Assembly (NCBI RefSeq): GCF_002531725.1
Contig: NZ_NWSQ01000010.1
Location: forward strand, 62,001 to 126,000
Length of the DNA: 64,000 bases
Reading direction: 5' to 3'
From: Rhizobium sp. L43
GTDB taxonomy: Bacteria; Pseudomonadota; Alphaproteobacteria; Rhizobiales; Rhizobiaceae
The notes below the pieces were generated by a model. That model was not told the DNA's origin. It did not search any database and saw only the letters and a list, made by a program, of their open reading frames with translations. Each line of letters begins with the position of its first letter. Position 1 is the first letter of the stretch. A program made the position numbers and the translations under genes. Positions 25,647 through 34,850 of the stretch are shown piece after piece.

Positions 25647-25859
25647 TTACGAAGCCGAGATGTTGACGGCCTTCGGGCCCTTGCCCATACGGTCCGGCTC
25701 GGTGTCGAAGGTAACCTGCTGGCCTTCGCGCAGCGACTGGATGCCAGAAGCCTGCAGCGCAGAGATATGGACGAAAACGTCCTTAGCGCCGCCGTCCGGC
25801 GTGATGAAACCAAAACCCTTGTCCTGGTTGAAGAATTTTACGGTGCCCTTGGTGGCCAT
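25647..25859 (-). CDS. Cold-shock domain protein (CspA family)
   Basis: 70 residues, one cold-shock domain: [20 protein letters not shown] with RNP1 (KGFGFI) and VFVHISAL with RNP2. It binds single-stranded RNA/DNA as a chaperone. The last part ([20 protein letters not shown]) is the alphaproteobacterial CspA ending. The roughly 180 bases upstream hold no gene and probably contain a structured leader, as is common for csp genes, though I did not fold it. Confidence 0.95.
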   Translation of the reverse strand: MATKGTVKFFNQDKGFGFITPDGGAKDVFVHISALQASGIQSLREGQQVTFDTEPDRMGKGPKAVNISAS

Positions 25860-26519
25860 TGGGATCGTCCTTTTCCCTTAGTCTGTGTAGTATCCGCGCC
25901 CCCGAGAGGAAGCGGACGGCTTTAGCTTTCGCCCCGATTGATTGGGACGAAGGGTCAGTCGGAGAAGTCACGTACGGGGAAAGAACGTCTACGTAGGCGG
26001 GTAGTCCCGCGCCGCCTTCCAAACGGAAGGGATTACCACATCAGTCCAGTCACCGGCATGCAAATGCCCGAGTAGGTGAATTGGTGCCAGCTTTTCGGGC
26101 AAAAGGCAAGCGGGATTATTTTGGCATGCCTGCATCGATGGCGGGAAACGCCGAAGATTCAGATACTTGAGGAAGAGTTAGCGGATTCTTGCACGGCTGT
26201 GCCATATCGGGATTCTGTGCCGGAATGAGATGAGCGGCAGATTCGATAGCCGGGCATGGATTTTGCCGGGGCCTGTCGGGAATATAGAGGCACCGCGATC
26301 AGCCCTCATGGTGAGGGTGAGAAGCGATCCGCGAAGCGGAGCGATCGATCCAGTGAATCGATGAACGTAGGGTCTGTCTCGAACCACGAGGGCGGGTGTA
26401 TGCCGATATCGGAGATGAGACGCAGGTGGCCGCCCCGTCCTTCGAGGCCCCTTACGGGGCACCTCAGGATGAGGCGGAGAGACGTGGCAGCAGACAGACG
26501 ACCAGCTCTCATCAGCCCC
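25860..26519. repeat. Long intergenic region with a family B variant (26376-26490)
   Basis: 660 bases without a supported gene. The first 150 or so are the cold-shock leader and promoter. 26376-26395 (GTCTCGAACCACGAGGGCGG) is identical, as its complement, to a stretch translated inside uvrB at 37072-37091. 26440-26490 holds CGTCCTTCGAGGCCCCTTAC and GGCACCTCAGGATGAGGCGG, the family B hairpin. 26290-26370 has purine-rich related sequence. Confidence 0.65.
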
Positions 26520-26987
26520 TTACTGCGCATCCCCCAGCAACCCGCTCAGGCTCCACGGATTATCGCCCTTCTGGTTGGCGATGTCGTCCACCTTCCAGCC
26601 GCCGTGTTCGCGCACCAGGCTATAGAAGAGTGTGACCTCCTGGCCGTTTTCGAACTCCACTTCCACCTCGGCCTTGTCATCCAGCAGGATCGGCTGGCCG
26701 ATCCTGACGTCGCTCGCCACGCCATCCTGGCCCGCGATGACAGGATCGAAATCGATGGCGCCGGCATCACCTTCCGGCGTGTTGTCGAGATCGGCCTGGA
26801 GGAGCCCGTTCAGATGGTCGGAGAAGAAGACCGAATAGGGCGAGGGCGCCTCGGCATCGCTGTTGTCGGTGTTGTAGCTGTAGAGCGCCTTGAGCAGCGC
26901 CTTCGGCGTCTTGTAGGTCTCCGCCGATGCGGGCAAGGCTGCGAGCGCCGACACGGCGAGGGCGAGAATGAATGTGGGCAGACGCAT
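26520..26987 (-). CDS. Exported DUF3828-like protein
   Basis: 155 residues from the ATG at 26987 (GAGGAGAGCCGC upstream). A clear signal peptide MRLPTFILALAVSALAALPA-SA, then an alpha+beta domain with KALLKALYSYNT, YSVFFSDHLNGLL, DFDPVIAGQD, VTLFYSLVREHGGWKVDDIA and the tail NPWSLSGLL. This matches the NTF2-like DUF3828 group, probably periplasmic, with no known function. A decayed relative of its C-terminus lies at 34003-34122. Confidence 0.8.
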   Translation of the reverse strand: MRLPTFILALAVSALAALPASAETYKTPKALLKALYSYNTDNSDAEAPSPYSVFFSDHLNGLLQADLDNTPEGDAGAIDFDPVIAGQDGVASDVRIGQPILLDDKAEVEVEFENGQEVTLFYSLVREHGGWKVDDIANQKGDNPWSLSGLLGDAQ

Positions 26988-27213
26988 GCGGCTCTCCTCC
27001 GATGAGTGAGGAATCATAGCTGAAACGGGCGTCGAGGTGCAGCGGCATTTTGGAAAGGGGTTGCCCGGGAGCGGCTGGGCCTTGCCGTCTCCGGCTGGTA
27101 TTTGTGGCGATCACCAGCAAGTTCGGCCGGTGGGACTCACCGCAAGGGAAGTCCCACCTTTTGTCGAGATCATCGGTGACGCATCTCTGCGTCCAACCGC
27201 CATCCCTCGGCGT

Positions 27214-29415
27214 TTAGATCAGCGCTTCATGCGACAGGGCCGAAACCGACGGCTCGAAGACGTCCTTCACCGCGAGCGTGAAATCGTGGCTGGTGACGTT
27301 GCCGGCCGCGTCATAGGCTTCGGCGGTGAAGGTCAGGCTGTGGGTGCTTTCGAAGTCGATCGCAGCCTTGGTCTGGATCTTGTTGCCGACGAGCTTGAAG
27401 ATGCCGTCCGCATCATCGATCAGCCGCCACTTCACGGCGCTACCCTCAGGATCGATTGCCGAGAGAAGGCCGACCGAGGTGCCGATCGCGACATTCTCGG
27501 AGATCGAGCTGCGCGAGAAGGAGAGGTTGGTCGGCGCCTTGTTGACGGGGGCTTCGTTGACGTCGAGGACGTTGATCGTGATGTCCTTCTCGACCGTGAC
27601 CTTGCCGTCCGAGACGGCGACCTTGATCGTGTGCGACTTGTCCGTCTCGTAGTCCAGTGCCTTCGAGGTGACGACGCGATTGCCCTTTATCCGGAAGTGA
27701 TCGTCGGCGCCGTCAAGCAGTGTGTAGGTCAGGGTGTCGCCATCGGCGTCCTTGGCGCTGAGCAGGCCGACCGTCGTCCAGATCGGCGTGTCCTCGGACA
27801 GGGCGGTTTTTGAGAGCTGGATATTGGTCGGTGCGTTATTGGTGCTCGTGAAGGTTTGCGTGGTGAAGTCATAGACACCATCGGCAAAACGGGCGAATTC
27901 GACGTCGATCAACGTATCCTTGCCTTCCAGGGCGCTGGTCAGGATATGATCGCCGTTGTTCATCGCGAAGGAATAGTTGGCGAAATTGCCGGAGAAAACT
28001 GCCATGTCGAGGCCCGCGCCGCCGTCGAAAATGTCGTTGCCGTGGGTGCTCGTAAACTCGTCGTCTCCGCCGCCGGTCTTGACGTCAATGGCAGAGACAT
28101 CGCCGGCAATAACAGCACCGAGATCCCCCAGTTCGTCGGAAAGATCGAGGTGGGCGCCGTCCGTTAATGACAACAAGACGGCATAGTTGTCGGTGGAATT
28201 GTTCGCAAAGACGATCTTGTCGAAGCTTTCGAACTGCGCGGACGAACCGGCGATCACGTAGCCATACGTTTCAAAGATTTCAACGTTCTTGATCATTAGG
28301 CCCGTTAGCGTAGGAGCACGCAGGATATCAATCCCGCTGCCGCCATCAATCGCTCCGGACAGCACGCCACCGGATGTCTGCACGATTATGGCGTCGTTAC
28401 CCTCGCCCGCATCGATCTCTAAGACTTCCGGGTAAACGCCGAAAGATTCACCATCGAAGATCGAATCGTCGCCTGCTCCACCCCTTATGACATCCTTCCC
28501 GAAGCCGCCGTTGATTTGGTCGTTACCTTCACCGCCGGTCAGCGCGTCATCTCCACCATAGCCATTGAGGACGTCATCGCCGGCGCGGCCATCGAAAACA
28601 TCATTGCCATCGGTACCTGATAATTGGTCATTGCCCGCATCCGTCGTAACATCGATGCTGGTAACCGCCGCATAGATTTGGACTCCGCTAGTACCTAATT
28701 TGCCGGAAAGGTCGGTATGTGCGCTGCCCGACAGCCTCAAGACGATGTCAGAGTTGCTGTTCTGGGCTACAATCTTATCGAAGTTGTCAAATTGTGCGGC
28801 CGATCCTGTAACTCCGAGTTCCCCAGCCTCGAGAACCTCAAAATTCTTGATCGTCAGACCAGTAAGAAAGCTGGCTCGCAGCGTGTCGGCACCGTCGCCG
28901 CCGTCGATGGTTCCGGACACGCTGGCGTTGATGCTGTTTGATAAACTCACGGTGTCATTGCCAACGCCCGCGTCAATGTCGAAGACCTCAGGGTTAACAG
29001 AATAATAAAAACCATCCTCTATCGTGTCGTCGCCCGCGCCGCCACGGATGATGTCGTCTCCAAGGTGGCCAAAGAGCTGGTCGCTACCCTCGCCACCAAA
29101 AAGGGCGTCATTTCCATCGCCACCGTCGATCAAATCGTCTCCGGCTCCACCACTCAGAGTGTCTGCGCCGGCACGACCGGAAATGGCGTCGTTGCCGCCG
29201 CCTGTTGTGATCGTATTGGCACTGTCCGAGCCGAACACGTCTGCCGAGACCGAACCCAACTCGTCAGCAAGGTCTGCCGTGCTGGAGTCGGAGACTGACA
29301 GAGCGATCCTTGCGAGGGGACTAGTGGCGGAGTAGCGGATGACGTCATACGCTTCAAATTCAGCGCCAGTCTTGGTAACAGGCCCGTCGTACACGTTCAG
29401 AATATTCAAAGCCAT
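27214..29415 (-). CDS. RTX-repeat and cadherin-like secreted protein, copy 1
   Basis: 733 residues, opening MALNILNVYDGPVTKTGAEF. No Sec signal; type I secretion is likely. Calcium-binding nonapeptide repeats (GGxGxDxLx) occur at about 75-135 and 275-325, e.g. GGAGDDLIDGGDGNDALFGG. Two beta-rich blocks follow each set. The last 210 residues hold two cadherin-like units with APTNIQLSKTALSED and APTNLSFSRSSISEN starts and DFESTHSLTFTAEAYDAAGN ends. Probably a surface or matrix adhesion protein. No transporter genes are adjacent. The 3' 623 bases are nearly identical to copy 2. Confidence 0.9.
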   Translation of the reverse strand: MALNILNVYDGPVTKTGAEFEAYDVIRYSATSPLARIALSVSDSSTADLADELGSVSADVFGSDSANTITTGGGNDAISGRAGADTLSGGAGDDLIDGGDGNDALFGGEGSDQLFGHLGDDIIRGGAGDDTIEDGFYYSVNPEVFDIDAGVGNDTVSLSNSINASVSGTIDGGDGADTLRASFLTGLTIKNFEVLEAGELGVTGSAAQFDNFDKIVAQNSNSDIVLRLSGSAHTDLSGKLGTSGVQIYAAVTSIDVTTDAGNDQLSGTDGNDVFDGRAGDDVLNGYGGDDALTGGEGNDQINGGFGKDVIRGGAGDDSIFDGESFGVYPEVLEIDAGEGNDAIIVQTSGGVLSGAIDGGSGIDILRAPTLTGLMIKNVEIFETYGYVIAGSSAQFESFDKIVFANNSTDNYAVLLSLTDGAHLDLSDELGDLGAVIAGDVSAIDVKTGGGDDEFTSTHGNDIFDGGAGLDMAVFSGNFANYSFAMNNGDHILTSALEGKDTLIDVEFARFADGVYDFTTQTFTSTNNAPTNIQLSKTALSEDTPIWTTVGLLSAKDADGDTLTYTLLDGADDHFRIKGNRVVTSKALDYETDKSHTIKVAVSDGKVTVEKDITINVLDVNEAPVNKAPTNLSFSRSSISENVAIGTSVGLLSAIDPEGSAVKWRLIDDADGIFKLVGNKIQTKAAIDFESTHSLTFTAEAYDAAGNVTSHDFTLAVKDVFEPSVSALSHEALI

Positions 29416-29586
29416 ATTTTAACTTTCCAGAAGATGCATTGCGCTCTGTCAGAACGGTTGGTGTCTTTTCTTCCGTTCCCGGTAATGCTCGTTCAAACGG
29501 GTGCGCCGACGCTTTCTGTCGGCTTGCCTAATTTTTCCGAGCCGTTGCAGGAGGTAGATCTGTTTCGAGCAATGGCGGTGTTGCGG

Positions 29587-31117
29587 CTAAATCAACGCCT
29601 CATGCGACAAGTTCGAAACCGACAGCTCGAAGACGTCCTTCACGGCGAGCGTGAAATCGTGGCTGGTGACGTTTCCGGCCGCGTCATAGGCTTCGGCGGT
29701 GAAGGTCAGGCTATGGGTGCTTTCGAAGTCGATCGCAGCCTTGGTCTGGATCTTGTTGCCGACGAGCTTGAAGATGCCGTCCGCGTCATCCGTCAGCCGC
29801 CACTTCACGGCGCTACCCTCAGGATCGATTGCCGAGAGAAGGCCGACCGAGGTGCCGATCGAGACGTTCTCGGAGATCGAACTGCGCGAGAAGGAGAGGT
29901 TGGTCGGCGCCTTGTTGACCGGCGCTTCGTTGACGTCGAGCACGTTGATCGTGATGTCCTTCTCGACCGTGACCTTGCCGTCGGAAACGGCGACCTTGAT
30001 CGTGTGCGACTTGTCCGTCTCGTAGTCCAGTGCCTTCGAGGTGACGATGCGATTGCCCTTTATCCGGAAGTGATCGTCGGCGCCGTCAAGCAGTGTGTAG
30101 GTCAGGGTGTCGCCATCGGCGTCCTTGGCGCTGAGCAGGCCGACCGTGGTCCAAATCGGCGTGTCCTCGGACAGGGCGGTTTTCGACAGCTGGATATTGG
30201 TCGGTGCGTGAATAATTGGCGAAATTACCTGAGAAGATCGCGGTATCGATGCCGGCGCCGCCATTGATGGTGTCGTTGCCGGCACCCCCGGTCAGTTTGT
30301 CATTGCCGGCCTCGCCATTGATGATGTCGTTGCCGCCGCTGCCGTCGAAAATGTCGTTGCCGTCGGTGCCAAAAAACTCATCGTCGCCGCCGCCGGTCTT
30401 GACATCAATACCGGAGGCATAGCCGTGGATGAAAGATCCGCGATCTCCCAACTCGTCGGAAAGATCGAGGTGGGCACTGTCCGTCAGTGCCAATGAGGGA
30501 TTAAAATTGTGGACGGAATCGGTCGACCAGACGATCTTGTCAAAGCTTTCGAGCTGCGCGCTTGAACCGGCGACCCAAACGCCCGCCGTTTCAAGGATTT
30601 CGATGTTCTTAATCGTCAGGCCCAGCAGCGACGGGGCACGTAGCGTATCGATCCCGGCGCCGCCATCGATCGTTCCGGACAGTGAAACGAATGTATCCAC
30701 GGTTATGGCATCGTTGCCGTCGCCCGCATCGATGTTATAGACCGCAGGGGTAAAGCTGAAGCGGTCATCATCGGAGATCGTATCGTTGCCTGCGCCGCCT
30801 CTGATGACGTCATTTCCGACGTCGCCCCAAAGCATGTCATTGCCATCCCCACCATTCAGCGCGTCATTGCCAACTCCGCCCTGGATCAGATCGTCTCCGG
30901 CGCCCGTCGTGATCGTGTTGTCACCGCTCGAGCCGGTCACATTCGCGGAAACCGAGCCCAATTCGTCGGCCAGATCTGCCACGCCGGAATCTGAGATGGC
31001 GAGGGTGACGGCGGCGAGGGGGCTGGCTTCAGAGTCGCGGATAACGTCGTAAGCTTCGAACTCAGCGCCGGTCTTGGTAACTGTGGCGCCGTTCGTGTCC
31101 AGAATATTCAAGGCCAT
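29587..31117 (-). pseudogene. RTX-repeat and cadherin-like protein, copy 2, frameshifted
   Basis: The N-terminal part (from ATG at 31117, GGGGAAAG upstream) opens MALNILDTNGATVTKTGAEF, has RTX repeats such as GGDGNDMLWGDVGNDVIRGG and reads to FSGNFANYS, then leaves frame. The C-terminal part continues in another frame as APTNIQLSKTALSED to the same end (HEALI) as copy 1. Aligned to copy 1, 134 bases (copy-1 positions 27837-27970) are missing at 30209/30210. 134 is not a multiple of three, so the cadherin part is lost. It has one RTX block fewer than copy 1. Confidence 0.8.
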
Positions 31118-31497
31118 ATATGTCTTTCCCCAAAAGATGCGTTGTACTCGGCAATATGAGACATCCGCGAAAGAACTGTTTTATTGCTCAGCGGACGACA
31201 ACCCCTCGGGGATCTATGCCGATCCCCGATTAAGTTTTCAATGCAAAATTGTGTCTTTTCATTGCCTTTTTATGAAAAATTAAGGATGAAACACTGTGGA
31301 AACAAATTTTAATTTGAGAACTCAAAGACATACTTTGGTCTCCTAAATGGCATTACCTTTCATTTTCGGGTAGGATGCTCTCGCGAAGATTGTGCTTTCA
31401 GCGAGGTCTTTGCCGGTGCCGTGCCGTACGACCATCCGCGTCACTATCGCAGGTTGGTTCTGGCTTCGACTTGTTCCGGCTTCCCACGCGGGAGACC
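31118..31497. other. AT-rich intergenic region with a strong hairpin
   Basis: About 380 bases without a gene. TCGGGGATC (31206-31214) and GATCCCCGA (31221-31229) form a perfect 9-bp stem with a 6-nt loop, 89 bases upstream of the copy 2 start. 31235-31350 is visibly AT-rich. It could be a leader element or the terminator of a lost plus-strand gene (TTAAGTTTTC follows). Confidence 0.55.
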
Positions 31498-31884
31498 TCA
31501 CATGAGTTTGATGAGTCCTGCCTTCGTCGGCCTGAAACCGCAGGCGCGGTAGAAGCCGGTCAGGTGCGGCTCGAAATCGACATGCAGCCACTCGGCGCCG
31601 CGCTCCCGCGCAACCCTTGTCGCCTCCCGGACCAGCCGCGTGGCGATGCCTTGCCTTCGCATGTCGGGGTGGACCGATGTATCGAGGATGAAGGCATGGA
31701 TGCCGCCATCCCAGGCGACGTTGATGAAGCCGACAAGCCTGTCGTCGTGGTAGGCGCCGATATGGGCGAGGCTGCGGGAGAGGATGGGCGTGAAGTCGCG
31801 CGGGGCCGGGGTGCCCCAGGCGGCGGACCAAAGGGTGTTGAGTTCGGCGGCGGAGGGGAAGGGGTCGATGCGGAGTTCTGGCAT
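31498..31884 (-). CDS. GNAT family N-acetyltransferase
   Basis: 128 residues from the ATG at 31884. It is a minimal GNAT: VGFINVAWDGGIHAFILDTS, then SVHPDMRRQGIATRLVREAT with the acetyl-CoA motif R-R-Q-G-I-A (about 77-82), and DFEPHLTGFYRACGFRPTKA as the C-terminal strand and helix. The frame is open upstream to 31998 but homology starts here. Substrate unknown. Confidence 0.87.
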   Translation of the reverse strand: MPELRIDPFPSAAELNTLWSAAWGTPAPRDFTPILSRSLAHIGAYHDDRLVGFINVAWDGGIHAFILDTSVHPDMRRQGIATRLVREATRVARERGAEWLHVDFEPHLTGFYRACGFRPTKAGLIKLM

Positions 31885-32019
31885 GGGCGTTCCGGTTCCT
31901 TCATCGAGAAACTCTCCGGGATTGCTTCTCCGCCAGTTTTGCCGGTTTCGCAATGGGTTGATTGTTGCGTCGAACCGGCTCTCTCTCAGCCTCGACATAA
32001 GGCCGCCAATTCTCCTCGG

Positions 32020-32122
32020 TCATTCCCGAGCTTGTCACAGGAATGCAGCCATTGTCCTTCTGTGCGGCGAATGGCTCTCAACGCAAAAGGATCTCGCGTC
32101 CGAGATCCGAGCGGCCAAGGGC
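32020..32122. repeat. Family A repeat, degenerate copy
   Basis: TCATTCCCGAGCTTGTCACA and GGAATGCAGCC keep the left arm; the middle has GGATCTCGCGTCCGAGATCC as a small hairpin; the right arm is gone. It lies upstream of the SRAP gene. Confidence 0.6.
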
Positions 32123-32170
32123 ATTGTTGAAGGAGCACAACTGACGCTTTGTTGACGATGGCCGGGCTGA

Positions 32171-32185
32171 GAACATAATCGGAAC
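32171..32185. promoter_or_regulatory. LexA (SOS) box
   Basis: GAAC at 32171-32174, seven bases ATAATCG, GAAC at 32182-32185. This is the exact direct-repeat operator GAAC-N7-GAAC (GTTC-N7-GTTC on the other strand) known for LexA of Rhizobium and other alphaproteobacteria. It ends 31 bases before the SRAP start. Confidence 0.8.
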
Positions 32186-32216
32186 ATCTAATATTCTCAG
32201 CCGGTAGAGAGAGCTT

Positions 32217-32939
32217 ATGTGCGGACGCATCTTCGTCAAGACATCGCTTGAAGAACTGATCAGCAATTTCGCCCTTGCCGTCAAGGGCGGGGATATCGAC
32301 GGGCTTGGAAACCGCTTTCCCCGTTGGAATGGCGCCCCGTCGCAAGATTATCCTATCATCATCAGGGACATCATCCGCGAACCCGATACGTCAGGCCCGA
32401 TATTCGTGACTGCGCGCTGGGGTTTGATGCCTCCCTGGGCCAAGCCCGGCGGCAGGCCGCCGCCGGTCAATGTTCGATGCGAGACGATCGGCTCCAACGG
32501 CATGTCCCGTTCGGCATACCGGTCGCGCCGCTGCCTGGTGCCGATCAACGGCTTCTTCGAATGGAAGGACATTCACGGCACCGGCAAGAACAAGCAACCC
32601 TATGCCATCGCGATGAAGGACGGCTCTCCCTTTGCGCTCGCCGGGATCTGGGAGACGTGGAAGGACGACAATGCGGTGTCGATCCGCAACTTCGCCATCG
32701 TTACCTGCGAGCCGAACGAGATGATGGCGGCGATTCACGACCGCATGCCCGTCATTCTGCATCGCGAGGATTACGAGAGGTGGCTGTCAGCTGAGCCCGA
32801 TCCCGGAGATCTCATGACACCGTTCCCGGCCGAGCTGATGACGATGTGGAAGATCGGCCGCGGCGTCGGCTCGCCGAGGAATGACGGGCCTGAGATCATC
32901 GAGGAAGTCGAGGACGATCCGGAACCGACGCTGATCTAA
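32217..32939 (+). CDS. SOS response-associated peptidase (SRAP, YedK/HMCES)
   Basis: 240 residues. SRAP proteins form a covalent thiazolidine link between Cys2 and abasic sites in single-stranded DNA, shielding them during replication. The needed residues are visible: MCGR with Cys2 exposed after Met removal, NVRCET near 85-90, GFFEW with Glu115 and AAIHDRMP with His174. The start has GGTAGAGAG upstream. The LexA box at 32171 shows control by the SOS system. It stands alone in its transcription unit. Confidence 0.93.
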   Translation: MCGRIFVKTSLEELISNFALAVKGGDIDGLGNRFPRWNGAPSQDYPIIIRDIIREPDTSGPIFVTARWGLMPPWAKPGGRPPPVNVRCETIGSNGMSRSAYRSRRCLVPINGFFEWKDIHGTGKNKQPYAIAMKDGSPFALAGIWETWKDDNAVSIRNFAIVTCEPNEMMAAIHDRMPVILHREDYERWLSAEPDPGDLMTPFPAELMTMWKIGRGVGSPRNDGPEIIEEVEDDPEPTLI

Positions 32940-33061
32940 ACAAATCAGGCAATGGCGCGTCGCAGTTTGCGTCCGCAATTGCTCTGACTCTCACTGGCTC
33001 GGGCGGGAGCCATTCACGAAACCATGCGGCAGAAAACATCCTCGCGAGGAGAGGACCACGC

Positions 33062-33760
33062 ATGCAAGACGATATCGGAACGCTGTTAAGGTCGTTCCTC
33101 AACAATGTCCTTCGCCGCCAGACACAGCGCCGGATCCGGGATTTCGGCGGCTATGAGATCGGCAAGCGCCGGAAGCTTGATGTCATCGACGCGATTGCCG
33201 GCGACGCGGCCGATTTCCTCTGCACCTATCTCGACATCAAGGCGAACGGCCGGCCGGCCACCAGGGAAGGTGTCGCCTTGGCGATCGCACAGGCGTTGCG
33301 GAATGTGTCCGATGAACTCGCCTACAGGCTGACATCACGCCAGGACGAAGCGTGGAGTGTTGTCTGCGAGTCGGTCGCTGTCTTTCTGGAAGGCTGCATG
33401 GCGTTCGACCGGAAACCCTATGACGGCTCGCTGACGGCGCGATCGGACTATAACGGCTGGAAGAGCTGGGAAATGATCATCAGCGGCGAGCGGCCCAGGG
33501 GCAAATGGCGCCACGCGTGGAAGGAAAAGCCGGGCGACGATTTCATCGGCTTTGACGGCGATGCCTGCATGGGGCGGATTTTCAGGATCAATCTGACCGG
33601 ATCCGACGAGCGCTGGTACTGGCTGATCGCGGCCGATGGCAGCCCACGGCTGGGATGGCCGGCGGCGGGCTATGAGGCGAGCGCCAGAAGTGCGGCCTGT
33701 CGGGTGGAGCGGATTTATTTTGCGCTGGTGGCTGGGGAGGGGAGGGTTTTGTCTGGGTGA
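33062..33760 (+). CDS. Hypothetical protein, 232 aa
   Basis: Opens MQDDIGTLLRSFLNNVLRRQ and is preceded by GAGGAGAGG. The first 110 residues look helical and charged; the second half is rich in tryptophan and aromatic residues (DYNGWKSWEMIISGERPRG, DERWYWLIAADGSPRLGWP). No signal peptide or membrane segment. I do not recognise a family. Codon use is like its neighbours, and it is followed by a family A repeat. Confidence 0.7.
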   Translation: MQDDIGTLLRSFLNNVLRRQTQRRIRDFGGYEIGKRRKLDVIDAIAGDAADFLCTYLDIKANGRPATREGVALAIAQALRNVSDELAYRLTSRQDEAWSVVCESVAVFLEGCMAFDRKPYDGSLTARSDYNGWKSWEMIISGERPRGKWRHAWKEKPGDDFIGFDGDACMGRIFRINLTGSDERWYWLIAADGSPRLGWPAAGYEASARSAACRVERIYFALVAGEGRVLSG

Positions 33761-33847
33761 GTGGGGGAAGAGCGAAGGCGGCGCTGGGATAGATGGAACT
33801 GTTGGCTCCCTGCTAGGTTGGCGGCAATGGCAACCACCTCTCCTCCG

Positions 33848-33977
33848 TCATTCCTGTGCTTGTCACAGGAATCCAGTGCGCCCCAGTCCTTGGGCGCGGG
33901 AGAAGCCTTGATCAAGTTAGAGTCATTCACCGCGCGGACGCGCGGTGGCTGGATTCCTGTGACGAGCACAGGAATGA
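33848..33977. repeat. Family A palindromic repeat, copy 2
   Basis: 130 bp with TCATTCCTGTGCTTGTCACA at the left and a right arm TGTGACGAGCACAGGAATGA that pairs with it. Inner stems GCGCCCC/TTGGGCGC and CCGCGCG/CGCGCGG. Close to copy 3 at 60029-60158 in length and sequence. Confidence 0.88.
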
Positions 33978-34002
33978 GGGAGGAGAAGGCAGTGGCCGCC
34001 AA

Positions 34003-34122
34003 TTACTCCGCATCATCCGGTAACGTACTCAAACTCCACGGGTCCTCGTCCTGCTGGTTGGCGATATCCTCCACCTTTCATGTTCCTTCACCAGCGTAAG
34101 GGAGTGTCGCCGCTTCATCGTT
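34003..34122 (-). pseudogene. DUF3828-like C-terminal remnant
   Basis: Read on the minus strand in pieces: NDEAATLPY, then LVKEH, then KVEDIANQQDEDPWSLSTL and PDDAE before TAA. The intact gene at 26520 has VTLFYSLVREHGGWKVDDIA then NQKGDNPWSLSGLLGDAQ at the matching place. Two frameshifts separate the pieces and the upstream two thirds are missing. It lies against a family A repeat. Confidence 0.7.
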
Positions 34123-34164
34123 GCGGAGCTGAGAGGCAGTCACAAGAAGCGGAGCGGCGATAAC

Positions 34165-34614
34165 CTAAACATGCGCCCATATTTTCCGCAGTGACACTCC
34201 AAGGCATTCAGTTATCTTCCGATCCTGTTCCTCGGTGGTATCTCCGATGCCTGGATTGTGGGCCTCGAGAGCAAAGCGGCCGAACGCGGCGGGCCAGATA
34301 TACCGCAAGTCGTTCAATGATACGGTGGCGCCGCAGCAAGGAGCCACGGTGCTGAGGTCCTTAAACCCATCGGCAGAAGCGGTTTCCATCGCGTCTCCCC
34401 ACCATTCCTCGGCATCCGCACCGCAGGCGCTGCACTCCACTCCAGACCAGTTTTCGCCGGGATCGTAGAACGTGACCTCATCCTCGAAGCTCGATTTTAC
34501 TTCATTCGCCCCGGGGACGATTGTTTCCAGCAAGGAGACCGCCTTGGTGGCGTTTTCCGGAGAGGGTTGCCAATACGGGTCGGCGGGGACGTAGCGTAGG
34601 ATGGTGTCGGACAT
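34165..34614 (-). CDS. Hypothetical protein with cysteine pairs, 149 aa
   Basis: Opens MSDTILRYVPADPYWQPSPE. It holds VECSACGADAEEWWGD near 59-74 and APCCGATVSLNDLRY near 91-105, so C-x2-C and C-C pairs could form a zinc ribbon. The ending is LEAHNPGIGDTTEEQDRKIT. Soluble and acidic. Proteins of this general look occur as small accessory or immunity-like genes, but I cannot assign a family. It is divergent from the ATPase/TOPRIM module. Confidence 0.65.
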   Translation of the reverse strand: MSDTILRYVPADPYWQPSPENATKAVSLLETIVPGANEVKSSFEDEVTFYDPGENWSGVECSACGADAEEWWGDAMETASADGFKDLSTVAPCCGATVSLNDLRYIWPAAFGRFALEAHNPGIGDTTEEQDRKITECLGVSLRKIWAHV

Positions 34615-34850
34615 TGTTGATTTCTTCTAGGTAATCCTGAGAGACCGCATTCAACCCAAATATTGGGTTTTAGATAGCTTTAACCTTCGCCAGCAATCGC
34701 GTCCCACCTTCGGTAGCTGCATTTGCGATAAATGCGTTGATTTTCAAGGATCTTGTTTTGGGGATATCCATTAAAGGGTATTTATCTGGTCTACAGAATG
34801 ACTACCATCACACGAAGCGCCAGCACCTTTGCTCGCTGAAGGCTAAAATC

